Part shown: piece after piece, positions 14,944-22,902 of the stretch
Position numbering within the stretch: position 1 is the stretch's first letter
How the letters are laid out: each line of letters starts with the position of its first letter
NCBI GenBank assembly: GCA_043758775.1
Contig: JAYVMU010000064.1
Span: forward strand, 1-23,842
Source of the DNA: JACMMS01 sp043758775
GTDB taxonomy: Bacteria; Pseudomonadota; Gammaproteobacteria; Burkholderiales; Methylophilaceae
Direction: 5' to 3'
Length of the DNA stretch: 23,842 nucleotides
Position numbers and translations under genes: made by a program
Notes under the pieces: model-generated
Database searches by the model: none
What the model saw: the letters and a program-made list of their open reading frames with translations, nothing else
What the model was told of the DNA's origin: nothing

Positions 14944-16023
14944 GTTCTGCCTCCACTTTCAACAATGCTTTTTTCCTGTCTACTCCCCACCTGTAACCGG
15001 AAATGGCACCATCGTTTCTAACGACACGATGACAAGGAATAGCCACTGCCAATGCATTGGCAGCGCATGCCTGTGCAACTGCTCTAACCGCTTTGGGTGA
15101 ACCTATGGCACGGGCGATGTCCGTATAGCTAGCTGTTTTACCGACTGGTATATTCTTCAGGGCCTGCCAAACACGTTGCTGGAATGCTGTGCCACGTATA
15201 TCCAAAGGTGAATCCAATCCGATAGAGGGCGCTTCGATAAAGCCCACCACCTTGGCCACTAATCGTTCAAATGCATCATCGCCCCCGATTAAGGTTGATT
15301 TTGGAAAACGATCCTGCAAATCTTTAACTAATTCATTAGCATCGTTGCCCATCAAAATCGCACATACCCCTATCTCACTGCTTGCTACCAGAATGGCGCC
15401 TAAAGAACATTCCCCAACAGCAAACCTGATTTCCGTATTAACTCCACCAGCGCGGTATGCTGTCGGGGTCATGCCTAGTACGTTTTTAGATTCTTCATAA
15501 AACCGGCTATTGGAGTTGTAGCCTGCTTCGTAAATAGCAGTTGTCACCGAAGATTTTTTGATCAACTCACTGCGTAACCGGTTGGCCCAGCCCTGTGAGC
15601 AGTTGAATATGCTTTCGGTGTTAAACCTGTTACGGATTTAAATACCCGATGAAAGTAGTACACACTCAGCCCAGCATGTTCGGCCAGTGCGCTTAACGTG
15701 GGTAATGCTTCAGATGTTTCAATTAATTTACACACTGCGGCAATAGTGGCCGCGTGTTGAGCCGCTAATAGCGGCTGGTCTGGTTTACATCGCTTGCAAG
15801 CCCTGAAACCAGCTGCTTCAGCTTCTTTGCAAGTTAAATGAAACTGTACATTTTCTGGACATGGTGTTCTGGAACCACAAGAGGGTCGACAATAGACACC
15901 AGTCGTTTTCACTGCGTAATAAAATGTACCATCCGCGTTAATATCTCTGTTTACCACACTATTCCATAGCGGATTAGCTAGGGTCTGTGCGGCAAGAGTC
16001 ATCGTAAGTGTTTGAGATTTCAT
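14933..16023 (-). pseudogene. ada: Ada bifunctional methyltransferase/regulator, split by a frameshift
   Basis: Both halves of Ada are present in two frames. The start at 16023 follows AAGGAG with good spacing; a longer frame to 16077 has no ribosome site. The N-terminal part has the zinc/methyl-acceptor motif GVYCRPSCGSRTPCP with Cys45, Cys49, Cys76 and Cys79 (E. coli 38, 42, 69, 72), followed by the AraC-type helix-turn-helix LSALAEHAGLSVYYFHRVFK. Homology leaves the frame after KAYSTAHRA and resumes in the next frame as ANRLRSELIKKSSVTTAIYEAGYNS, which is the second helix-turn-helix. The lesion lies at about 15584-15592 and needs one missing or two extra bases. The downstream half ends with the methyltransferase active site AIPCHRVV. 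A start at 15565 could still yield the O6-methylguanine repair domain alone. Confidence 0.88.
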
Positions 16024-16060
16024 GATGTTCTCCTTAATCTGAACACCTAGTTTATGATGA

Positions 16061-16076
16061 TGTTGGAATGCCAACA
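16061..16076. promoter_or_regulatory. Palindrome upstream of ada
   Basis: A perfect 6-bp inverted repeat TGTTGG-AATG-CCAACA centred 46 bp before the ada start. On the ada strand it contains TTGGCA, a possible -35. A second hairpin (GAATGA/TCATTC, 16094-16110) lies just upstream. Confidence 0.35.
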
Positions 16077-16085
16077 CTCCGAGTC

Positions 16086-16098
16086 TTGCTTTTGAATG
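16086..16098 (-). promoter_or_regulatory. Candidate Ada box
   Basis: On the ada strand the sequence reads CATT-CAAAA-GCAA. The enterobacterial Ada operator is AATT-N5-GCAA, so there is one mismatch. It lies 63-75 bp upstream of the ada start, where methylated Ada would bind to activate its own operon. A short motif of this kind can occur by chance. Confidence 0.35.
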
Positions 16099-16176
16099 AT
16101 GAGGTCATTCATATAAGGGCACAGGCAGGAGTAAATCGTCATATTGCCATAGCTCAGACTTAATATAAAACTGTAG

Positions 16177-16205
16177 TTAAAATCAAATTAAGCATCAAGT
16201 ATAAT
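16177..16205 (+). promoter_or_regulatory. Sigma-70 promoter giving a leaderless DUF2946 transcript
   Basis: TTAAAA (16177-16182), a 17-bp spacer and a perfect TATAAT (16200-16205). Transcription would start around 16212, which is the A of the ATG. No Shine-Dalgarno sequence precedes that ATG, which agrees with a leaderless mRNA. Confidence 0.5.
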
Positions 16206-16211
16206 AGCTAC

Positions 16212-16646
16212 ATGTTTTTGCGCAGATATCAGCCTATTATTCACAGAGTAGCCATATTTTTGGTGTTGTTTGCATCGCTCGCGCCGAGTATTTCTCACGT
16301 TCTGGCTGTACAGAATAAAAACAATAGTTTTCTGCAAGAAGTTTGCTCGAATGACGGCACTAAAAAGATTGTGTTGCAAATATTAACAACGCAAGGCCAC
16401 CAGGTATCAAGAATATTTGACACAAAAAAGGCTGCAGAAAGCTCTCCCGCTAGTACTGTTTTACATTTGGAGCATTGCCCATTCTGTGGCGGTGTAATTG
16501 CAGATATTGCAATTACACCACTCAGCACCGCATGGGTATTCATGCTCGCAGAGCAAGTCAACTCAATTGCGTTCGAAGACTTAATACCACTTCAATCCAG
16601 CCATCTTCAAACTGCACATCCCTCGCGCGCGCCGCCCGTACTTTAA
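16212..16646 (+). CDS. DUF2946-like membrane-anchored protein with HCPFC motif
   Basis: 144 residues. A basic N-terminus and hydrophobic segment (about 12-32, VAIFLVLFASLAPSISHVLA) act as anchor or signal. It is followed by Cys45 in LQEVCSNDGTKK, His88-Cys-Pro-Phe-Cys92 and a Pro-rich tail HPSRAPPVL. This order, a VCS...G stretch then HCPFC and an RAPP ending, is typical of DUF2946 proteins. They often sit beside copper-resistance or TonB-receptor genes and have no proven function; metal binding through the Cys/His motif is inference. The next gene encodes the CxxCGC outer-membrane barrel. The ATG has no ribosome site and a promoter abuts it. Confidence 0.75.
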   Translation: MFLRRYQPIIHRVAIFLVLFASLAPSISHVLAVQNKNNSFLQEVCSNDGTKKIVLQILTTQGHQVSRIFDTKKAAESSPASTVLHLEHCPFCGGVIADIAITPLSTAWVFMLAEQVNSIAFEDLIPLQSSHLQTAHPSRAPPVL

Positions 16647-16662
16647 TTAAATTTAAAAACAA

Positions 16663-16696
16663 GTTTTCCACAAGCCATAGCCCACTTGTAGAAAAC
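16663..16696 (+). other. Stem-loop between the DUF2946 gene and the outer-membrane barrel gene
   Basis: Arms GTTTTCCACAAG (16663-16674) and CTTGTAGAAAAC (16685-16696) pair over 12 positions with one mismatch, loop of 10. It starts 17 bp after the DUF2946 stop and ends 54 bp before the next ATG. No T-run follows, so it is better read as an attenuator or RNA-processing signal than as a terminator. Confidence 0.5.
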
Positions 16697-16750
16697 ATGA
16701 GTTGTTATCGTCACGTTATTGCGTTGATGAAAATTTAATTGGAGAGATGT

Positions 16751-17806
16751 ATGAAATACACTCAAATTGCAGCATTGAATTCAAAGAGTTTCCACATGAA
16801 ACAAAACCACAAAAGCATTATCTTGGCTTTGTTAGCGACGATTTCTACCATCACATCAACCTCGGCATTTGCCTGCGCCAGTTGTGGATGCACACTCAGT
16901 TCTGACTGGGAGAATCTCAGCTTTTCAAGCACCTCAGGATTAAAACTTGATGTACGTTATGACTATCTAGATCAAAACCAGTTGCGTAGTGGGTCGGGCC
17001 GGATTTCACCTGCGGCCGCTAGCCAGAAACTTAGTAATGGCGATCCTCAAGAAGTAGAAAAATACACCAAGAATAATTACTTAACCGTTGGTGTAGATTA
17101 CAGCATTAATCCCAACTGGGGCGTCAATGTGCAATTACCATATATTGACCGAAAACACAGCACCTTAGGTACGGCATCCGATGGAACAACTGGGGGAGAT
17201 GGTGGTGGTCAGTATGATTCCGATACATCAAGCATTGGCGATGTTAAAGTCATTGGCCGTTATCAGGGCTTCAGCCCACAACATAATTTTGGTGTACTGT
17301 TTGGATTAAAACTGCCTACTGGCAGCCATACCGAAACTGGCACATCAACAGACCCGACTGCACCTAGCCCAGCCGTCATCGATCGCGGCTTACAAACGGG
17401 CACCGGCACAACAGATGTGATTATGGGCGCCTATTATGTTGATACGTTAAATAAGAACTGGGATTATTATACGCAAGTTACCTTGCAAACAGCCATTAAC
17501 TCTAAGGATGATTACAAGCCCGGTAATGGTCTGAATCTGAACCTGGGCTTGCGCTATATGGGATTGTCCAGCGTAATGCCGCAGTTACAATTAAATGCAC
17601 GTCATGTAGAACGTGATGCGGGTGCAAATGCTGATACGGTGAGTACTGGCGGTACACTGGTTTATTTGAGCCCTGGCGTTAATATTCCCGTTACTAAACA
17701 AACCTCAGTTTATGGCTTTGTACAAGTGCCAATCTACCAAGATGTGAGAGGCGTTCAGCTTGCGCCAAGATTCACAGCATCACTAGGGGCACGTTTTGCA
17801 TTCTAA
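16751..17806 (+). CDS. Outer-membrane beta-barrel protein with N-terminal CxxCGC motif (paralogue A)
   Basis: 351 residues from the ATG at 16751, which has GGAG six bases before it. A later ATG at 16796 gives a textbook signal peptide (MKQNHKSIILALLATISTITSTSAFA), so either start is possible. The mature protein begins CASCGCTLSSDWENL. The rest is alternating amphipathic strands with aromatic-rich turns (WGVNVQLPYIDRKH, GDVKVIGRYQGF, LNLNLGLRYMGL) and ends in Phe, as outer-membrane barrels do. A homologous protein is encoded at 21311-22315. I cannot name the family; the Cys triad could bind copper or form a disulfide. It follows DUF2946 and converges with a TlpA-like thioredoxin whose stop is 6 bp away. 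Confidence 0.78.
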   Translation: MKYTQIAALNSKSFHMKQNHKSIILALLATISTITSTSAFACASCGCTLSSDWENLSFSSTSGLKLDVRYDYLDQNQLRSGSGRISPAAASQKLSNGDPQEVEKYTKNNYLTVGVDYSINPNWGVNVQLPYIDRKHSTLGTASDGTTGGDGGGQYDSDTSSIGDVKVIGRYQGFSPQHNFGVLFGLKLPTGSHTETGTSTDPTAPSPAVIDRGLQTGTGTTDVIMGAYYVDTLNKNWDYYTQVTLQTAINSKDDYKPGNGLNLNLGLRYMGLSSVMPQLQLNARHVERDAGANADTVSTGGTLVYLSPGVNIPVTKQTSVYGFVQVPIYQDVRGVQLAPRFTASLGARFAF

Positions 17807-17812
17807 CGTTGC

Positions 17813-18352
17813 TCAACTTTCAATGGCTGGCTGCTCACTTCGTTTATTAGTAAAAGGAGTAACGACTTTCTCAAGTGTGGGGAGATCTATTTTAGGGTCT
17901 CCCACACTGCCATCCTTGCGCAGGATACCTTTACTGTCAATTACAAAAGTCATCGGCATGCGCCAGATTCGACCATAACCACTATAATCAACATCGCGGT
18001 TGAATGCAGCGGGGAAACTATAACTACGCATGACTGCACGCACTTTATCATCGTCAGTAGGATCGTCCATACTAATCGCCAGTACACGCAAGCCTTGAGC
18101 TTTATGCTGTTGATAGTAAGCTTCTAACGCTGGCATCTCCTGACGGCATGGCGCACACCATGATGCCCAAAAATTAACAATCACCACACTTTTATCAGTT
18201 TTGTTCAGCTTGACAGACATCCCATTGATTAACTTGCCCTCAATCGAAGGCGCTGGCTTGCCTTCGTCAATCGCCCATGAAGATGTGATTGAGTTGCAAA
18301 GCACAATACCTAAAATAACCAGGTGCTTGTTAAAATGATTTAAATAATTCAT
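17813..18352 (-). CDS. TlpA/ResA-like periplasmic thiol-disulfide oxidoreductase
   Basis: 179 residues. A membrane-spanning or cleavable signal (about 9-27, ending SSWA) is followed by a thioredoxin fold. The active site is FWASWCAPCRQEM (Cys66, Cys69), and the cis-proline is in RMPMTFVID. The insert after the first helix and the GKLINGMSVKLN opening are typical of TlpA/ResA/AhpC-TSA members. They reduce periplasmic apoprotein cysteines, for instance in cytochrome c or copper-centre maturation. It is convergent with the CxxCGC barrel gene, and a role in reducing that Cys motif is a reasonable guess only. Its leader 18353-18528 shows no further gene. Confidence 0.88.
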   Translation of the reverse strand: MNYLNHFNKHLVILGIVLCNSITSSWAIDEGKPAPSIEGKLINGMSVKLNKTDKSVVIVNFWASWCAPCRQEMPALEAYYQQHKAQGLRVLAISMDDPTDDDKVRAVMRSYSFPAAFNRDVDYSGYGRIWRMPMTFVIDSKGILRKDGSVGDPKIDLPTLEKVVTPFTNKRSEQPAIES

Positions 18353-18528
18353 GAATAAGCTCGTGTTAAATACTTGAATTTTTATTTACATGTACACTTA
18401 CATTATTCCATTTAATAAAGGCTAAGTGAATTTAAATAAATGTTAACTCTATGCGTCAACTAATGGTTGCGGATGCAAAGTAATGAGTGAAGTTCAAGCA
18501 TCAAAATTCTGCTAATCGATTTTGACGA

Positions 18529-19356
18529 TCAAATAAACGCACCATCATTCAGTATTGCTTGTGGCTCTACCAAGAAGCTATAAAACTCACGCGATACAAT
18601 TAAGAAGAAGTCCTGCATTTCTTGACTTGAAAATAAAGGCTGAATTCTATAAATTGCAGTACGGTAATCTTGTTCGTCGCTATTATGATTTTTTCTCAGC
18701 TCTATGATGATCACTTTAGCTAGTTTCTGTCTAGTCTCGATGTCATTTTCTGCAACACCGATTTGTCGCATAGAGTTCATATATAAGTTTAATGGCCAAT
18801 CTTCCCAAGCATATAAAAACTCTTCATCAATGCCATGCCACAACTTGATGAGCTCTTCCTTTTGGCTACCAAACTTTGAAGTTTGTTCATTATCAACTTT
18901 AATTGCAGCACTATCCTCAGCTCTCCAGCACCGATAAAAATTTCTCGCTAGATTGACACAAAAAGTCTTCTCATCATGCTCAATATTTAACAACAGCGCG
19001 TTGACCGCTTGTCGGTAGGAGGCTCCATCAACACGAATGCCATAGACATGCTGAGCAAGTTTAATTAAAAAATATTTGCTCTCGTGCACGATATCAGCAC
19101 TAGCTCCTTGTACTTTAAGATCATTGATATAAGTTTCAATTGCATTAATCAAAACCATGCCGATATTTAATTCGCTACTTATTTTCTTTGTTAGAGTAAC
19201 GAGTTCGTCATTTTCCGACAATGTCGCCTGAATTAATAAATTGCATGCATATTTTGGATCATTAACCATATTGGCAGCCTTGACGACCCCAATGTCTTTT
19301 CTGGCTTTTATCGCAAATTGAGACAGCGCTGCAATAGTTTGATTAGTAAGTATCAT
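18529..19356 (-). CDS. Hypothetical protein, 275 residues, predicted all-helical
   Basis: I do not recognise this protein. The ATG at 19356 is chosen over the one at 19365 because AGGTGG lies five bases before it. The product is soluble, acidic and rich in helix-forming residues throughout, without signal peptide or membrane segment. A Cys/Trp-containing central stretch reads CVNLARNFYRCWRAED, and the C-terminal part includes FYSFLVEPQAIL. No catalytic motif stands out. It is alone, bordered by the TlpA-like gene downstream on the same strand (177 bp) and a long AT-rich gap upstream that carries an FNR-like site 70 bp before the start. Confidence 0.7.
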   Translation of the reverse strand: MILTNQTIAALSQFAIKARKDIGVVKAANMVNDPKYACNLLIQATLSENDELVTLTKKISSELNIGMVLINAIETYINDLKVQGASADIVHESKYFLIKLAQHVYGIRVDGASYRQAVNALLLNIEHDEKTFCVNLARNFYRCWRAEDSAAIKVDNEQTSKFGSQKEELIKLWHGIDEEFLYAWEDWPLNLYMNSMRQIGVAENDIETRQKLAKVIIIELRKNHNSDEQDYRTAIYRIQPLFSSQEMQDFFLIVSREFYSFLVEPQAILNDGAFI

Positions 19357-19937
19357 GATTACCACCTGTGTCTATTTAATTAGTAATTTTTACATCAGCT
19401 TTTAAAAGTTCTGAAAATATAAAAATTGTTATATATCAACAAGCGAAACTCATGCCAATATTATTAGCGCATCATTATATTAACCAGTTGATTAATATAA
19501 TGATTAATATCTTTATATCATCATATCTTTATACAAGTGATGAATACTTAAGATGGACGTCAAGTTATCGACAAAAAATTTATAGTTCATAGTCAGTTAG
19601 TTGCATAAAATGAATAACTAAAACCACATTAATGCCAGATGTTGATGCGTATCTGTTATGTAGGGCTTTCCAGACTAGCGCTAAAATGCCCAGTTTTATC
19701 GTATGTGATAAACAAAAAAATCAATAAAGAGGCTTTCTTATTATTCTTTAACAAGGTTTATTACAATGTGTGTAGTCCAAACCGACTTCCTATTTTGCAG
19801 AAAAAGATGTATATTTAATGCATATTATTGTGTGGTTAAAGAATGAATCTGACGATTTTTCTAGTAGCAGGTGTGGGCTGAATCTTGCGACAGTTACGCT
19901 CGTAATGATTTACTAAAAAGCCGTGTAATTAAATATC
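19357..19937. other. AT-rich intergenic region upstream of nnrS
   Basis: About 580 bp without a gene. The left half is very AT-rich and has a direct repeat of GATTAATAT at about 19490-19511. An FNR-like site is at 19426-19439. A poorer version, TTGAT-GCGT-ATCTG, is at 19642-19655. I saw no tRNA, no clear terminator and no coding frame. It must hold the divergent promoters of the 275-residue protein and nnrS. Confidence 0.5.
19426..19439. promoter_or_regulatory. FNR/NNR-like palindrome
   Basis: TTGTT-ATAT-ATCAA differs from the FNR consensus TTGAT-N4-ATCAA at one position. It is centred 77 bp upstream of the leftward hypothetical gene and about 505 bp before nnrS, so it more likely serves the former. 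Oxygen or NO control is inferred only from the match and the nearby nnrS. Confidence 0.35.
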
Positions 19938-21194
19938 ATGAAAACAAATAAGCTATTAGCTACTTTGATTGAAAAATGCTCAGCTCATAAAGCATGGGAT
20001 ACGTTCTCATCTGCTCCGCACCGCATGTTCTTCTTTGGTGGGGCCGTGCAATCACTGCTGATATTAACTTGGTGGCTGATTGATCTTGGAGGACGCTATG
20101 GGGGTTTTTATGCGCCGATAGCTTGGTCGGTCTCTCCAACAGAGGCTCATGCCTTTCTGATGATCTATGGTTTCTTTCCCTTTTTCATGTTCGGCTTTCT
20201 GATGACCACCTACCCGCGCTGGATGAATGGCGAGGAAATCAGCCGCCGCCATTACATAAGCGCTTTTCTGCTGCTTGTCACAGGAATCGTACTGTTCTAC
20301 GCTGGGCTAATAATCAGCCAATCCCTGCTGCAACTGGGCCTTCTGATATTTCTATCAGGATGGGCAGTGGGGCTATATGCTCTGCTGCGTGTCTATGTAC
20401 GGGCAACGCATCCAGACAAACGGCACGCTACCATCACCTCGGCCGTACTCAGCTTAGGGTGGCTCTTGATTGCGTGCTTCGTGGCGGGCGGAGTGCTGCC
20501 GCTAACCGTGGCCAGAACAGGTGGCATCTGGCTATTCCTATTACCGGTATTTTTTGCTGTCAGCCATCGCATGATTCCCTTTTTCTCAGCTAGCGTAATT
20601 CCAGATTACAAGATTGTAAGGCCGAACTGGGCGCTGATACTATTTCCTGCCGGAGCCTTATTACACGCCATATTAGAATTGGCTGGGCAGCAGGCGTGGA
20701 CATGGCTCATTGACTTTCCTATAGCCGCTGTCGCTATATATCTGACGTTTACATGGCGACTACGGGCAAACCTGAGCACTCCTATCTTGGGGATGCTGCA
20801 TATCGGCTTCGCCTGGCTGGGCATAGCACTGTTGCTGTATGCCGTGCAAAGCCTGACGCTACTCACAACTGGCCAGCTCATCCTTGCCAAGGCCCCACTA
20901 CATGCGCTGTCGCTTGGCTATTTCACATCCATGCTGCTGGGAATGGTGACGCGCGTCACACTTGGCCATTCTGGCGCAGCACTAGCAGTTGACCGGCCGA
21001 CCTGGATTATCTTTCTCGTTTTCCAGCTCGTTCCAATACTGCGAATCATTGCAGAATTGCCTGGGCTTGGATTTACACTGCGCAGCCATCTCTACTTATG
21101 CACAGGCATCATCTGGTTGGCATGTTTTGCTATCTGGTTCTGCAAGTTCGCCCCGATGTACTGGAGGCCAAGACTAGACGGACGTCTTGGTTGA
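19938..21194 (+). CDS. nnrS: NnrS family membrane protein
   Basis: 418 residues with about twelve membrane segments. Family signatures are PHRMFFFGGAVQSLL near the N-terminus, SPTEAHAFLMIYGFFPFFMFGFLMTTYPRW, AVSHRMIPFFSASV and the C-terminal PLHALSLGYFTSMLLGMVTRVTLGHSG, all rich in conserved His and Arg. NnrS proteins contain haem and copper and protect against nitric-oxide-derived stress, often beside denitrification genes and under NO-sensing FNR-type control. No nitrite or NO reductase gene is visible here. The start has a weak ribosome site. The gene is visibly GC-richer than the genes to its left, which suggests it arrived with the accessory block to its right. Confidence 0.92.
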   Translation: MKTNKLLATLIEKCSAHKAWDTFSSAPHRMFFFGGAVQSLLILTWWLIDLGGRYGGFYAPIAWSVSPTEAHAFLMIYGFFPFFMFGFLMTTYPRWMNGEEISRRHYISAFLLLVTGIVLFYAGLIISQSLLQLGLLIFLSGWAVGLYALLRVYVRATHPDKRHATITSAVLSLGWLLIACFVAGGVLPLTVARTGGIWLFLLPVFFAVSHRMIPFFSASVIPDYKIVRPNWALILFPAGALLHAILELAGQQAWTWLIDFPIAAVAIYLTFTWRLRANLSTPILGMLHIGFAWLGIALLLYAVQSLTLLTTGQLILAKAPLHALSLGYFTSMLLGMVTRVTLGHSGAALAVDRPTWIIFLVFQLVPILRIIAELPGLGFTLRSHLYLCTGIIWLACFAIWFCKFAPMYWRPRLDGRLG

Positions 21195-21278
21195 ATGCAA
21201 TCATATATGGCAAAAATTTAAGCAGAAATGGCAAACGCGAGTGATCTTTTGAAGAAGCTGTTCCAGACAAAACAGTGG

Positions 21279-21295
21279 CAGTGTCACTGACACTG
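21279..21295. other. Stem-loop between nnrS and paralogue B
   Basis: A perfect 7-bp stem CAGTGTC/GACACTG with loop ACT lies between the two convergent genes. Its A-run is on the 3' side of the + strand, so it is a poor intrinsic terminator for nnrS. On the - strand a T-rich stretch follows only after several bases. Confidence 0.4.
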
Positions 21296-21310
21296 AAAAA
21301 AACCTAAAAA

Positions 21311-22315
21311 CTAGAAAGCAAAATTTAGCCCCATGGATGCTGTCCAGCGCGGAGCCAGTTGCAAACCACCCACTTCCTGATATATCGGCAGCTGGATAAA
21401 ACCATATAACTTAGTTTGCTTGCTAACTACAACCGTGATGCCAGGACTCAAATAGACGATTCTCCCACCGCTATTCTGCGTATCCGCCTCCGCACCATGG
21501 TCACGCCCAACTACACGCCCATTTAATTGGAGCTGAGGCTGAGCCGCACCAAAGGCCAAATAACGCAGCCCTAGATTCAAATTAAGTGAAGAACCTGGCC
21601 GGTACTGATTCTTGGTCTGTAGAGGAGTTTGGACTAAAGCTTGAGCAAAGTAATCCAAATCCTGACTCAAAGCATCGAATTTATATATCCCTAACAATAG
21701 ATCTGTAGAGCCGGTACCTGGCTGCAGGCCTCTATCTAAAGCCAATCCTGCTTGCGGACCCCCATTAAAGCTGTGGTCATAGTTTCCTGTCGGCAGTTTA
21801 AGACCAACTTGAATGCCCACAGGAAATCCTTGGTAGCGCCCTAAAACCCTGATGTCTCCAATACCGGAGGCCTGTGAAGATGAAAGCTCAGTATCACCTT
21901 CCGCTATCGTTGTATGAGAACGCACAATGTACGGGACTTGAACGTTAACCCCCCAATTTCGATTAGGTGCATAATCCAGAGTAGCCGTGGTGTAACGGTT
22001 AATGGTGCGTTGTTCAATTTCCCTATCACTGGGCAAAGTATAATCAGACCGATTTGCCGTACCAGTACCCTTACGTAATTGAGCCTGATCCAAAAAATCG
22101 TAACGTAGATCAATATGCACACCAGCAGAAGTCGATATCCCTAAATCTTGCCAGTCAGAGCTCAGTGTACAACCGCAACTTGAGCAGGCTTCTGCAAGCA
22201 GCGGATTCAACATACAGGTGGCTATAATAAGCGCAGTGCGCGCTGATATGAGTAGGCATAGGTTTTTATTTAACACGGACAGCCTCACAGCAACACCTAT
22301 TTTGTAGTAAGCCAT
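21311..22315 (-). CDS. Outer-membrane beta-barrel protein with N-terminal CxxCGC motif (paralogue B)
   Basis: 334 residues from the ATG at 22315, whose first base overlaps the stop of the cusA remnant (TAATG), so the two were translationally coupled. A longer frame to 22339 would run into cusA and is rejected. After a signal peptide the mature protein starts near CSSCGCTLSSDWQDL. It shares the whole layout with paralogue A: NWGVNVQVPYIVRSH, GDIRVLGRYQGF, GLKLPTGNY, LDRGLQPGTGSTDLL, LNLNLGLRYLAFG, YGFIQLPIYQEVGGLQLAPR and a terminal Phe-Ala-Phe. It lacks the short Gly/Asp-rich insert present in A. Its fusion to a CusA operon suggests a role in silver or copper handling at the outer membrane, but this is inference. 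Confidence 0.78.
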   Translation of the reverse strand: MAYYKIGVAVRLSVLNKNLCLLISARTALIIATCMLNPLLAEACSSCGCTLSSDWQDLGISTSAGVHIDLRYDFLDQAQLRKGTGTANRSDYTLPSDREIEQRTINRYTTATLDYAPNRNWGVNVQVPYIVRSHTTIAEGDTELSSSQASGIGDIRVLGRYQGFPVGIQVGLKLPTGNYDHSFNGGPQAGLALDRGLQPGTGSTDLLLGIYKFDALSQDLDYFAQALVQTPLQTKNQYRPGSSLNLNLGLRYLAFGAAQPQLQLNGRVVGRDHGAEADTQNSGGRIVYLSPGITVVVSKQTKLYGFIQLPIYQEVGGLQLAPRWTASMGLNFAF

Positions 22316-22902
22316 TATTTGATTGTCCTTTTCAGCCACAACAGATAAAGCACGGGAATCACAAACAGTGACAATAATGGAGCGGTCAACATGCCGCCTA
22401 CTAACGGTGCTGCGATGCGCTTCATGACATCTGATCCGGCGCCATCACTGAACATCACGGGCAACAGCCCGGCAACAATGACTGCCACTGTGATCATCTT
22501 CGGTCGTGCACGTAACAGTGCCCCCTGAATAATTGCCCGCCGTAAATCTGCCACATCAGCCAATTGTCCATTCTGCCTGTATTCTTCAACGGCATGATCG
22601 AGATAGAGCAACATGACCACACCAAACTCTGCAGCAACGCCCGCCAATGCAATAAATCCGACGGCGACAGCGACAGACAGGTTATAACCCAGCAGATAAG
22701 TCAGCCAGAAACCACCCACCAGTGAAAAAGGCAGACAGATAGCCACTAACAGGATTTTGGCAGCCTGGCGAAAATGCACATAAAGCAACAGCAATACCAG
22801 CATCAGCGTAATAGGTATCATCCATTGCAGTCTTTCGCGCGCGTGCTGCATGTTTTCATATTGACCAACCCAACTGATGGCTTAGCCTGCGGGCAGCTTG
22901 AT
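22315..22902 (-). pseudogene. CusA-type heavy-metal RND efflux pump, 3' remnant
   Basis: Only the last fifth of a CusA/HME-RND pump of about 1,040 residues remains: the C-terminal membrane helices with VGFIALAGVAAEFGVVMLLYLDH and the IIQGALLRARPKMITVAVIVAGLLPVM loop, both diagnostic of monovalent-metal (Cu+/Ag+) pumps. The homology extends beyond the first Met at 22851 through QIKLPAG-x-AISWVGQYENM, but the position x is an in-frame TAA (22882-22884) where the family has Tyr, so there is also a nonsense change. Homology stops at about 22903, where it abuts a sigma-54 activator remnant on the other strand. The fragment may still be expressed as part of the leader of paralogue B. It cannot pump. 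Confidence 0.88.

Noticed and set aside
19441..19560. Replication-origin-like AT-rich stretch with repeated GATTAATAT
   Set aside because: No DnaA boxes or iterons at regular spacing; ordinary AT-rich intergenic DNA.
20123..20593. Alternative frame inside nnrS (156 residues)
   Set aside because: It overlaps a well-supported membrane protein and has no family-like motifs; a shadow of GC-rich coding sequence.
22315..22339. Extended start of paralogue B at 22339
   Set aside because: It would overlap cusA coding and has no signal-peptide logic; the ATG at 22315 with TAATG coupling gives a better signal peptide.
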